From Pseudomonadota bacterium (GTDB lineage Bacteria; Pseudomonadota; Alphaproteobacteria; Caulobacterales; Caulobacteraceae), in the NCBI GenBank assembly GCA_023445955.1, contig JAEXJH010000200.1:1-17027 (forward strand): a stretch of DNA of 17,027 nucleotides, given 5' to 3'. The notes under the pieces are model-generated. The model was not told where the DNA came from. It did no database searches and worked only from the letters and a program-made list of their open reading frames with translations. Below, in pieces: positions 1 through 6,682 of this stretch. How positions within the stretch are numbered: the stretch's first letter is position 1; each line of letters begins with the position of its first letter. A program made the translations under genes and the position numbers.

Positions 1-887
1 GTCCAGGCGGCGCCGGAGAGGCCGCGCGGCAGGCGCAGGCCCGCGGCGATGACGCCCAGGGCGACCACCGCCAGCAGCATGACCAGGGCGAAGACACAGG
101 TCAGCACCAGCACCGTCACGGCCGGATTGATGTCGAAGGCGGCGAACTGCTGGGCCGAGCGGGCCTCGGCCAGGGCGCGGAGCGACGGGGCCAGCATGGC
201 CAGTTCGAGCGAAAGGGTCAGGGTCGCGATCAGCGGCGCCAGGGCCAGGGCGATCATCGCCTTCAGCCAGCCCTCGACGAGACCGCGCGTGGCTTCGAAC
301 AGCGCGAGACCAACGACCAGGGGCGCGAGCGCCAGCAGGATGGCGAGCACGACCTTGCTGGCCAGCAGTACGCCCAGCGTGGAGAGCACCAGGGTCATGC
401 CGCCGGTATTGACCGCGAACGCCCCGAAGCCCGGACCGCCCTGGGTGGCGGCGGCGCCGACGCTGGCGCGACTGGCCATCAGGGTCGCCGACTGCTGCAG
501 GCCTTCGAAGGCGTCCTGCAGGCGCACGAACGGCTTGTCGCCGTCCAGCAGCAGGCCGCCCAACTCGGTCGGGGCCTTGGTCAGGGTGTCGTAGACCAGG
601 GTTTGGAACAGGCCCCAGTTGGTGGCCAGGGCCACGACCAGGCCGATCTTCAGCATCGACAGCGCGGCGTCGCCTACGCGAAGACCGCCACGGCCCAGGA
701 TCAGGCGATAGCCGATGAACACGACATAGAGGGTCAGCAGGCCCGTCAGCAGCAGGCCGACCGGCGAACCCGGCCCGGCCAGCGCCGCGAAGCCGCTCTG
801 CGCCAGGTCGTGCACCCGGCAGTCGACCGAGCCGATCAGGCCCGGGACCATCGGCGCATCGACAGGAAGCTGAGCGCAGGTCGCCAT
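1..887 (-). CDS. virB6: VirB6/TrbL-family T4SS inner-membrane protein (partial, C-terminus beyond the left edge)
   Basis: Reading leftwards from an ATG at 887-885 gives about 295 residues without a stop before the window ends, so the C-terminus is missing. The ATG shares its first base with the TGA stop of virB4 (TGATG), which suggests translational coupling. The protein is very hydrophobic, with several membrane segments: about residues 43-60, 78-92 and two or three closely spaced ones between about 160 and 230, then another near 255-280. The polytopic profile and the place directly after virB4 fit VirB6/TrbL, which forms part of the inner-membrane channel of type IV secretion systems. The family is poorly conserved in sequence, so the call rests on topology and operon position. 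Virtually all codons have G or C at the third position, like the rest of the operon. Confidence 0.8.
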   Translation of the reverse strand, partial: MATCAQLPVDAPMVPGLIGSVDCRVHDLAQSGFAALAGPGSPVGLLLTGLLTLYVVFIGYRLILGRGGLRVGDAALSMLKIGLVVALATNWGLFQTLVYDTLTKAPTELGGLLLDGDKPFVRLQDAFEGLQQSATLMASRASVGAAATQGGPGFGAFAVNTGGMTLVLSTLGVLLASKVVLAILLALAPLVVGLALFEATRGLVEGWLKAMIALALAPLIATLTLSLELAMLAPSLRALAEARSAQQFAAFDINPAVTVLVLTCVFALVMLLAVVALGVIAAGLRLPRGLSGAAW

Positions 888-3259
888 CACGCGGCCTTCA
901 CCAGCTGGGCCATCCAGGCCTGCGGATCATCGCCCAGCTGTTCGCGCAGGGCGTCCAGCTTGCGGACGGACGTCTCGCGGCCTGACAGCACGGTCAAGAG
1001 CTCGGGCGCGCCGGCCAGGTTCAGACGGGCGACGACGCTGTCGGTCCCATGCTTGATCAGGAAGCAGCGCGAGGTGTCGGGCAGGTTCTTGACCAGCTCG
1101 AACTCGTGCTGGGTCAGGCCAAAGCCCTCGCAGTAATCCTTGGCTTGGGCCTTGGGGTTGGCCATGAAGATCTGGGTCGCGGCCTGCTCGATGATGGCGC
1201 TGGCGATGCGGCTTTCCAGGGCGTCCTGGGCGCTCTGCGTGGCGAAGCCGACCACGCCGTTGCGCTTGCGCAGGGTCTTTTCCCAGTCGCGGATGCGAGC
1301 CACGAAGACGTCGTCGTCCAGGGCCTTCCAGCCCTCGTCGATGACGATCAGGGTCGGGTGGCCGTCCAGGCGCTGCTCCACGCGGTGGAACAGGTACATC
1401 ATGGCCGGAGTGCGCAGCGCCGGGTCGTCCAGCAGCTGGGTCATGTCGAAGCCCAGGGTGGCGGCGTCCAAGTCCAGGCCGTCGGCCTCGTTGTCGAACA
1501 GCCAGGCGTGCTCGCCGGTCCCGTGCCAGGGCGCCAGGCGGGCAGCGAGGTCAGCGGCGTCGGGACGGCGCGCGCCCCGGAACAGCTCGGCGAAGTAGCG
1601 CAGGCGGCGCAGGGTCGGGGCCTGGTCGAAGCTGGCGTCGACAGCGTCCTTGATCCGCGCGGCGTCCTCGGCCGTCAGGGTCTCCCCCGGGATGGAGACC
1701 AGCTTGGCGACCCACTCGGTCAGGAACTTGCGGTTGGCGGCGGTGTCGGCCAGGGCCAGCGGGTTGAAGCCCGTCGGCTGTCCCGGACGCAGCGTCTCGT
1801 AGCGGCCGCCGATGGCGCGCAGGAAGATCTCCGCGCCGCGGTCCTTGTCGAAGAACACGATGCGCGGGCTGTACTTGCGGGCCTGGGCCAGCAGGAAGTT
1901 CAGCACCACGGTCTTGCCCGAGCCCGACGGGCCGATGACCGTGAAGTTGCCCAGATCGCCCTTGTGGAAATTGAAGTGGTACGGGCCGGCCGAGGTGGTC
2001 TCCAGCAGCGTCACCGCCGGGCCCCAGTGGTTGGCGTCGGCCTGGCCGACCGGGAAGTTGTGGCCGCTGGCGAAGCCGGCGAAATTGGCGGTCGAGATCA
2101 GCGCCTTGCGGGCGATGTCCTTGAAGTTGCCCGGGAACTGCGCCCAGAAGGCCGGCTCCAGATTGACGTCCTCGCGTACGGCGATCGCGCCCATCTCGGT
2201 GAAAGCCGACATCACCTCGGCGGCCGAACGGTCCAGACCGTCGAGGCTCTCGCCGCGCACCAGCACGGTCAAATGGTGCTCGCCAAAGGCGGCGCGGCCC
2301 GAGACGACGTCGTCCTTGGCGCGGGTCAGGTCGGCGCGCAGGCTGATGCCATCGTCGTCGGCGGCCTTCATGCGGCGCAAAGCCAGGTTCATCCGCTCCA
2401 GGGTCGGCTGGCGGTCGACGAAGCCGAAGCTCTGGGTGACGACCATCTCGCACGGCAGGCGCAGCAGGTCGTCCAGCATCCCCGGCGTGGTCTGGGCGGG
2501 GTAGTCCTTGATCGACACCATGGCCCCGAAGCCGCGCGCCAGGGCGCCGGCGCGGGACAGCTCCAGCGTCTCCAGGCCGAAGCTGGCGCGACGGTACGGC
2601 AGGTACTCGCCGGCGTCGCCCTGCGGCATCAGCACCGGGCGCATCTCGCCATTGTAGAGGCAGGACAGGAATTCCAGCGGCTCGGAGCAGCGGCCGGTCG
2701 CGCCGTCATAGGTCCCGAGCACGCGGGCGCCGTACGGGGCAAGGGCCGAGATCAGGCTGCCCGTGGCGCTGTCCAGCTCGCGGCGATCGGCGGCCTGGAC
2801 GGCGGCCGCCTCGGCCTTGCCGGTCCCCTTCAGGGCGCGCAGGACGCCATCGATGACGCCGCCGTGGCCCTGCAACGGGCGGCGGACGATGGTGAGGAAC
2901 AGGTCGTTGACGTAGAGCTTGCGGGCCGCGAGGCGCTCGCTCCAGGTGGCGTCGAGATCGGCGCTGAAGGCGTCCGGGAACGCCCCTTGCGTGCGGGCGT
3001 CGACTTGGCGGCGGACCACGTGGTGATAGATGGCGAACCGTGAGCTGGCGAGGCCGCGCAGCATCACGTCGCGCACGGCCTTGCGGTAGTTCAGCTCCTC
3101 GCTGTCGGCCGTCTCGAACGGCAGGCCGGCCAGGTGGATGACCTGCATCAGCAGGCCGTCGCGCGTCTCCAGCGTGACGTCGTCCAGGTGGCGGGCGTAC
3201 GGCAGGCGCTTGCCGGCCGTCACTTCCTTGCGGGGGTTCAAGCGCTGTAGCTGTTGCAT
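887..3259 (-). CDS. virB4: VirB4 type IV secretion ATPase
   Basis: Large cytoplasmic ATPase that energises pilus biogenesis and substrate transfer in type IV secretion. From the ATG at 3259 it is 790 residues, close to the usual length of about 790-820. It shows a Walker A motif GPSGSGKT (443-450, Lys449) and a Walker B motif LIVIDEGW with Asp641-Glu642. After these come the conserved FATQSAQDAL stretch and the FGLTQHEFELVKNLP region typical of VirB4/TrbE/CagE proteins. Start choice: the ATG at 3259 overlaps the end of virB3 by 22 bases. A GTG at 3313 in the same frame would add 18 residues and lengthen the overlap to 76 bases. The ATG product begins close to the conserved N-terminal core, but neither start has a strong Shine-Dalgarno sequence. 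The stop overlaps the virB6 start by one base. Confidence 0.95.
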   Translation of the reverse strand: MQQLQRLNPRKEVTAGKRLPYARHLDDVTLETRDGLLMQVIHLAGLPFETADSEELNYRKAVRDVMLRGLASSRFAIYHHVVRRQVDARTQGAFPDAFSADLDATWSERLAARKLYVNDLFLTIVRRPLQGHGGVIDGVLRALKGTGKAEAAAVQAADRRELDSATGSLISALAPYGARVLGTYDGATGRCSEPLEFLSCLYNGEMRPVLMPQGDAGEYLPYRRASFGLETLELSRAGALARGFGAMVSIKDYPAQTTPGMLDDLLRLPCEMVVTQSFGFVDRQPTLERMNLALRRMKAADDDGISLRADLTRAKDDVVSGRAAFGEHHLTVLVRGESLDGLDRSAAEVMSAFTEMGAIAVREDVNLEPAFWAQFPGNFKDIARKALISTANFAGFASGHNFPVGQADANHWGPAVTLLETTSAGPYHFNFHKGDLGNFTVIGPSGSGKTVVLNFLLAQARKYSPRIVFFDKDRGAEIFLRAIGGRYETLRPGQPTGFNPLALADTAANRKFLTEWVAKLVSIPGETLTAEDAARIKDAVDASFDQAPTLRRLRYFAELFRGARRPDAADLAARLAPWHGTGEHAWLFDNEADGLDLDAATLGFDMTQLLDDPALRTPAMMYLFHRVEQRLDGHPTLIVIDEGWKALDDDVFVARIRDWEKTLRKRNGVVGFATQSAQDALESRIASAIIEQAATQIFMANPKAQAKDYCEGFGLTQHEFELVKNLPDTSRCFLIKHGTDSVVARLNLAGAPELLTVLSGRETSVRKLDALREQLGDDPQAWMAQLVKAA

Positions 3260-3525
3260 CGCCAGGCTCGGAAATTGGGTACGCGGGGACAACGGCTGAC
3301 CTTGGTCAGCCACAGGTCGAAGATGCGGGGCTCGCGCAGGCAGGCCGCGTAGCCGATCGCGTGGATCACCAAGGCGGCCGCGATGGCCCAGAACGACTTG
3401 GTGATCAGGAAGAGTTCGGCGGTCACCACCCCGTTGATCACGAAGTAGCTGTAGGTCACGCCCGCGAACATCTGCGGGCGGGTCAAGGCGCCGAACACCA
3501 CGTCGCGATCCAGCGGAGCGGCCAT
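3238..3525 (-). CDS. virB3: VirB3-family T4SS membrane protein
   Basis: Small inner-membrane protein of 95 residues, the usual size for VirB3, which works with VirB4 in pilus assembly. Residues 1-25 contain the family-typical segment DRDVVFGALTRPQMFAGVTY, followed by two adjacent hydrophobic segments (about 22-40 and 43-62) and the motif REPRIFDLW. The ATG at 3525 lies four bases after the virB2 stop. An upstream in-frame ATG at 3618 would add 31 low-complexity Arg/Ser/Pro residues inside virB2, so it is rejected. The last 22 bases overlap virB4, or 76 if virB4 starts at its GTG. Confidence 0.9.
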   Translation of the reverse strand: MAAPLDRDVVFGALTRPQMFAGVTYSYFVINGVVTAELFLITKSFWAIAAALVIHAIGYAACLREPRIFDLWLTKVSRCPRVPNFRAWRCNSYSA

Positions 3526-3529
3526 GGCC

Positions 3530-3850
3530 TTAAGCCGCGCCCGAGGCGGCGCGGATGCCGCTGACGATCGTGGTGGCGCCGAACAGGATGAAGCAGCCCA
3601 GGATGACCGTCGCGCCATAGCGCCAGTTCAGGCGGCCCGTCAGCATCATGAAGCCGACGGCGGCCACGGCCATCACCGCTACGGCGGTGGCGACATTGCC
3701 CATCAGGCTGCCTTGCAGCCACATCACGCCGGCCAGCAGGGCGCTGGAGCCTTGCGGGTCGGACTGGACGGCCTGGGCGTGGGCCTGGGAAGCGGCGGCC
3801 ATAAGGGCGGTCGCGAGCGCGGCGGCCTTCGGCTGGAAGAACTTACGCAT
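3530..3850 (-). CDS. virB2: VirB2-family T4SS major pilin (TrbC/VirB2)
   Basis: Pilin precursor of 106 residues. It has a basic N-terminus, a hydrophobic signal sequence and a likely signal-peptidase site after Ala-His-Ala at residues 23-25. The mature part has the pilin architecture of two hydrophobic helices, about 51-70 and 78-97, joined by a short basic loop (RLNWRYG). Mature VirB2 subunits sit in the inner membrane and are extracted to form the conjugative pilus. Its ATG at 3850-3848 shares a base with the TGA of virB1, and virB3 starts four bases after its stop, so the genes are probably co-translated. Confidence 0.9.
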   Translation of the reverse strand: MRKFFQPKAAALATALMAAASQAHAQAVQSDPQGSSALLAGVMWLQGSLMGNVATAVAVMAVAAVGFMMLTGRLNWRYGATVILGCFILFGATTIVSGIRAASGAA

Positions 3851-4470
3851 CAGTTGGAGGCTCCGAGGGCGGGAACGGCGAGGACGGCCCCGGTCGCGGC
3901 CATGCGGCCGAGGATCGAGGTCACGTAGGCTTGGGTTTCACCAACGGGCGGCACGCCGCCGTGCTTGCGGACGGCGGCGGGGCCGGCGTTGTAGGCGGCC
4001 AGCGCCAGGCGGACGTCGCCGCCGAACGTCGACATCATCCGGCGCAGATAGAGCGCGCCGCCGCGGATGTTCTGAGCCGGGTCGTGCGGATCCACGCCCA
4101 GGTCGCGGGCGGTGTCGGGCATCAACTGCATCACGCCGATCGCGCCCTTGTTGGAGCGGGCCTCGGGACGGAAACGGCTCTCGCGCCAGGCCACCGCCTC
4201 GACCAGCTTGGGGTCGAGAGCGTAGGCCGTCGCGGCCATCGAGATCTGCTGGCGCACTGTGTCGGCGCCGGCCGGGAAAGCAACCAGCGGCGTCTCTGCG
4301 ATCAGCGCCTTGGCGCCGTCATCGGTAAAGACGGCCGGCCCCTCGAAGCGCGTCACCGCGCCGTCGGCGCCGATCTCCAGAACCTGGGCCTTGGCGCTCG
4401 CGTTGAGCAGACCGCCGATGAACAGCGCCACGGCCAGGAAAGCGGCGTGCCGAACAAACGCTATACTCAA
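3850..4470 (-). CDS. virB1: VirB1-like lytic transglycosylase (SLT domain)
   Basis: Periplasmic peptidoglycan-cleaving enzyme, 206 residues, that locally opens the cell wall for the secretion channel. Residues 1-28 form a signal peptide ending Ala-Ser-Ala-Lys-Ala. The SLT (goose-lysozyme-like) domain spans about 75-175, with catalytic Glu97 in AVAWRESRF, then GVMQLMP (112-118) and AYNAGP (159-164), all diagnostic of the family. The start appears to be a TTG at 4470-4468: no in-frame ATG precedes the signal peptide, and a strong Shine-Dalgarno (AAGGGGG) lies six bases upstream. It is the first gene of the leftward virB operon, and its leader carries an inverted repeat at 4487-4523. A freestanding wall hydrolase is possible, but the overlap with virB2 argues for VirB1. 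Confidence 0.9.
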   Translation of the reverse strand: MSIAFVRHAAFLAVALFIGGLLNASAKAQVLEIGADGAVTRFEGPAVFTDDGAKALIAETPLVAFPAGADTVRQQISMAATAYALDPKLVEAVAWRESRFRPEARSNKGAIGVMQLMPDTARDLGVDPHDPAQNIRGGALYLRRMMSTFGGDVRLALAAYNAGPAAVRKHGGVPPVGETQAYVTSILGRMAATGAVLAVPALGASN

Positions 4471-4486
4471 GCACGCCCCCTTCTGA

Positions 4487-4523
4487 CGGATACAACTCAG
4501 TATGGTTAACCGATGTGTATCCG
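4487..4523. promoter_or_regulatory. Inverted repeat upstream of virB1, candidate operator
   Basis: CGGATACA at 4487-4494 and TGTATCCG at 4516-4523 form a perfect 8-base inverted repeat with a 21-base spacer. Inside it lies the palindrome GGTTAACC (4504-4511). The repeat begins 16 bases upstream of the virB1 TTG, so a protein bound here, or an RNA hairpin formed from it, could control the virB operon. The word CGGATAC also occurs at 4631-4637, and CGGATACAAC recurs at 4906-4915. That it is an operator is inference. Confidence 0.4.
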
Positions 4524-4655
4524 GGGCGGCCGAACAGCGTAATGCGGCAGGTTAGCGCATTAAGATTTTTATCTAGACGTCAAAAATACTGAAATATCAG
4601 CGCTTTTTATGCCTAAGCTTGATGTAGTGTCGGATACTGAACTCAAGAAATGCTG

Positions 4656-4671
4656 TTAACTATGCCTTAAC
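4656..4671. promoter_or_regulatory. CtrA-type binding box
   Basis: TTAA at 4656-4659, seven bases, then TTAAC at 4667-4671 match the full CtrA consensus TTAA-N7-TTAAC described for Caulobacter. CtrA is the master cell-cycle response regulator of alphaproteobacteria. The box lies 186 bases upstream of the virB1 start and 146 bases upstream of the small gene at 4817. Which gene it serves, and whether it activates or represses, cannot be read from the sequence. The match is exact but the surroundings are AT-rich, so chance is not excluded. Confidence 0.5.
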
Positions 4672-4816
4672 GAACCTGAACGCTTGCAAGAGTGCTTTGG
4701 GAGTCCAACCACAAGCGTGATCAAATCCGACAAAGTTTGGCGACAGGTTTCAAACAAGATTGCCTGTGGATAGAATCAGTCGGCAGCCTGCGGTGCAGTT
4801 TAGTCAGGGGCGTTCC

Positions 4817-4927
4817 ATGTCGGCGTTGCATAAAACCAGGGACTGGCTGTCACGAAACTTCGCGGGGAGCCTGCTCAGCGGCTGGCTGATGATCGCGCTC
4901 ATAGGCGGATACAACGTCCTCCACTGA
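4817..4927 (+). CDS. Possible 36-residue single-pass membrane peptide
   Basis: An ATG at 4817 opens 36 codons ending in TGA. An AGGGG Shine-Dalgarno (4806-4810) lies six bases upstream. The first 15 residues are hydrophilic and basic (His, Lys, several Arg, Trp), followed by a hydrophobic stretch from about residue 16 to 31 (GSLLSGWLMIALIGG), the profile of a small single-pass inner-membrane protein. I do not recognise the family and propose no function. It lies alone in the virB1-paoA intergenic region, downstream of the CtrA-type box. The overlapping longer frame starting at 4692 has no coding character. With so few codons it could be chance; conservation in relatives would decide. Confidence 0.4.
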   Translation: MSALHKTRDWLSRNFAGSLLSGWLMIALIGGYNVLH

Positions 4928-4951
4928 GCCGCCGCCGCGTCGCCTGGATTA

Positions 4952-4992
4952 ATGAGCTAAGCTCATCAGCTTACGTAGAAGAATTCTATAAT
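4952..4992 (+). promoter_or_regulatory. Candidate paoABC promoter with overlapping palindrome
   Basis: A perfect 6-base inverted repeat, ATGAGC-TAA-GCTCAT, occupies 4952-4966. A TATAAT hexamer, identical to the sigma-70 -10 consensus, lies at 4987-4992. The -35 position for a 16-18 base spacer falls at the right edge of the palindrome and matches TTGACA poorly, as expected for an activator-dependent or repressible promoter. The TATAAT lies 105 bases upstream of the paoA start. That this is the paoABC promoter, and that the palindrome is its operator, is inference from position. Confidence 0.35.
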
Positions 4993-5022
4993 CTTCAGGC
5001 CACGCAACCTCTAACCTTCGAA

Positions 5023-5038
5023 GCGACGCTGGCGTCGC
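5023..5038 (+). promoter_or_regulatory. Hairpin or palindrome in the paoA leader
   Basis: GCGACGC and GCGTCGC form a perfect 7-base inverted repeat separated by TG. It lies between the candidate TATAAT and the paoA start, 59 bases before the ATG, so it could be an mRNA stem-loop in the 5' leader or a second protein-binding palindrome. There is no run of T after it, so it is not a typical intrinsic terminator. GC-rich DNA yields such repeats easily. Confidence 0.3.
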
Positions 5039-5097
5039 AACCACCGACGCGCCCCTTCGCTTTATAGGGTTGGCGCAGCGGAGGCTCGGAGGATGGA

Positions 5098-5730
5098 ATG
5101 GCCGACCTGGAAGATCTCAGCCTGTCGAGGCGCGGCGTGATGGCCGCCGGCGCAGCCACGGCGACCCTGGCGGGCGCCCCCAAGGCGACGGCGGCGAACG
5201 CGGGCGCGGACGCCCCAAGCCTGGCCAAGGTCGCCTTCGAGGTGAACGGCCATAAGCGCACCCTGACGCTGGACACCCGCACCACCCTGCTGGACGCCCT
5301 GCGCGAGCACCTGAAGCTGACCGGCACCAAGAAGGGCTGCGACCACGGCCAGTGCGGGGCCTGCAAGGTCATCGTCGACGGCCGCCGGATCAATTCCTGC
5401 CTGACCCTGGCGGTCATGCACGAGGGCGACAAGGTCACCACGATCGAGGGCCTTGGCACGCCCGACAAGCTGCACCCGCTGCAGGCCGCCTTCATCAAGC
5501 ACGACGGCTACCAGTGCGGCTACTGCACGCCCGGCCAGATCTGCTCGGCCAAGGCCGTGCTGGACGAGATCAAGGCCGGCGTCCCCAGCCACGTCACCGC
5601 CGACCTCACCGAAACCCTCAAGGTCACCGAGGCCGAACTGCGCGAGCGGATGAGCGGCAACATCTGTCGCTGCGGGGCCTATTCCAACATCATCGAAGCC
5701 ATCAGCGATGTGGCGGGAGGTCAGGCATGA
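5098..5730 (+). CDS. paoA: Aldehyde oxidoreductase [2Fe-2S] subunit, PaoA-like, Tat-exported
   Basis: Small iron-sulfur subunit (210 residues) of a periplasmic molybdenum aldehyde oxidoreductase; it passes electrons from the molybdenum centre toward FAD. The N-terminus carries a twin-arginine signal ([11 protein letters not shown], Arg11-Arg12) and an Ala-rich segment to about residue 35, so the folded complex is presumably exported by Tat. The ferredoxin-type domain has cluster cysteines Cys81, Cys86, Cys89 and Cys101. The second [2Fe-2S] domain has Cys140, Cys143, Cys190 and Cys192. This pattern is that of xanthine-dehydrogenase-family small subunits, and E. coli PaoA (YagT) is about 229 residues. 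The ATG at 5098 has GGAGG (5088-5092) five bases upstream. The stop overlaps the paoB start as ATGA. Confidence 0.93.
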   Translation: MADLEDLSLSRRGVMAAGAATATLAGAPKATAANAGADAPSLAKVAFEVNGHKRTLTLDTRTTLLDALREHLKLTGTKKGCDHGQCGACKVIVDGRRINSCLTLAVMHEGDKVTTIEGLGTPDKLHPLQAAFIKHDGYQCGYCTPGQICSAKAVLDEIKAGVPSHVTADLTETLKVTEAELRERMSGNICRCGAYSNIIEAISDVAGGQA

Positions 5731-6677
5731 AGACCTTCACCTACGAACGCGCCAAGACCCCCGCCGAGGCGGCCGCGGCCGTCGCCAAGGACCCAACCGC
5801 GCGCTTCATCGCCGGCGGCACCAACCTGCTCGATTTGATGAAGCTGGAGATCGAGACGCCGCGCCGGCTGATCGACGTCAACGGCCTGAAGCTGGACAAG
5901 ATCGAGCCGACCAAGGACGGCGGCCTGCGCATTGGCGCCCTGGTGCGCAACACCGACCTGGCCAGCGACAAGCGGGTGCGCAAGGACTACGGCGTCCTGT
6001 CGCGCGCCCTGCTGGCCGGCGCATCGGGCCAGCTGCGCAACAAGGCCACCACCGCCGGCAACCTGCTGCAGCGGACGCGGTGCCCTTACTTCTATGACAC
6101 CAACATGCCCTGCAATAAGCGCACCCCCGGCGCGGGCTGCTCGGCGATCGGCGGCTTCACGCGGTCGCTGGCGGTGCTGGGGACCAGCGAAGCCTGTATC
6201 GCCACCCACCCGTCAGACATGGCCGTGGCCCTGCGGGTGCTGGACGCCGGAGTCGAGACCGTCCGCCCCGACGGCGCGACCCGCACCATCCCGATCGCCG
6301 ACTTCCACCGCCTGCCGGGCGCGACGCCGCACGTCGAGACCGCCCTGGCGCCGGGCGAACTGATCACCGCGGTGACCCTGCCGAAACCCGTCGGCGGCGT
6401 GCACGCCTATCACAAGGTCCGCGACCGGGCGTCCTACGCCTTTGCCCTCGTCTCGGTGGCGACCATCCTGCACAAGGATGGCTCGGGCCGGGTCGCCCTG
6501 GGCGGCGTCGCCCACAAGCCCTGGCGGGTCGAGGCTGCCGACAGCGCCCTGCCGCAGGGGATCAAGTCGGTTTCGGAGTTGCTGCTGGCCGGCGCCAAGA
6601 CCACCGCTCAGAACGCCTTCAAACTGCCCCTGGCCGAGCGCGCCCTGGGCGCGGCCATCACCGCTGCGCGGAGCTGA
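5727..6677 (+). CDS. paoB: Aldehyde oxidoreductase FAD-binding subunit, PaoB-like
   Basis: Middle subunit (316 residues; E. coli PaoB is 318) that binds FAD and hands electrons to the final acceptor. The FAD site is indicated by [13 protein letters not shown] at about 27-39 and the [19 protein letters not shown] stretch at 104-122. It has the extra cysteine-rich insertion of PaoB that carries a [4Fe-4S] cluster: Cys119, Cys129, Cys138 and Cys157. This distinguishes it from ordinary xanthine dehydrogenase FAD subunits. The ATG at 5727 overlaps the paoA stop (ATGA) and is followed at once by the family N-terminus. The reading frame continues upstream inside paoA, but that part is not coding. 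paoC begins five bases after the stop. Confidence 0.93.
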   Translation: MKTFTYERAKTPAEAAAAVAKDPTARFIAGGTNLLDLMKLEIETPRRLIDVNGLKLDKIEPTKDGGLRIGALVRNTDLASDKRVRKDYGVLSRALLAGASGQLRNKATTAGNLLQRTRCPYFYDTNMPCNKRTPGAGCSAIGGFTRSLAVLGTSEACIATHPSDMAVALRVLDAGVETVRPDGATRTIPIADFHRLPGATPHVETALAPGELITAVTLPKPVGGVHAYHKVRDRASYAFALVSVATILHKDGSGRVALGGVAHKPWRVEAADSALPQGIKSVSELLLAGAKTTAQNAFKLPLAERALGAAITAARS

Positions 6678-6682
6678 TCGCC

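Larger units (their letters stand above)
4471..5097. other. Divergent intergenic region between virB1 and paoA
   Basis: This 627-base region separates the leftward virB operon from the rightward paoABC operon. Part of it is very AT-rich: the 60 bases from 4561 contain 18 G or C by hand count, against about 44 of 60 in a paoC stretch. It holds an inverted repeat, a CtrA-type box, a small candidate gene and a palindrome beside a TATAAT hexamer, each listed separately. On the minus strand a TTGACG at 4583-4578 could be a -35 element for virB, but no convincing -10 follows at normal spacing. A 65-codon plus-strand frame at 4692-4889 has no coding character. Confidence 0.7.

Noticed and set aside
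49..1136. Two plus-strand frames (49-594 and 603-1136) at the left edge
   Set aside because: They are opposite the partial virB6 and the end of virB4, which have the better protein features and continue the operon.
1049..3043. 664-codon plus-strand frame opposite virB4
   Set aside because: A shadow of the high-GC virB4 gene: low-complexity Ala/Gly/Val/Gln/Leu composition, no domain, and virB4 itself is certain.
4692..4889. 65-codon plus-strand frame in the virB1-paoA intergenic region
   Set aside because: No ribosome site, Cys- and Arg-rich without pattern, and it overlaps the better-supported small frame at 4817.
4928..5097. Molybdenum-cofactor riboswitch in the paoA leader
   Set aside because: The leader after the candidate promoter is only about 105 bases and shows just one short hairpin, far less structure than the known cofactor riboswitch.
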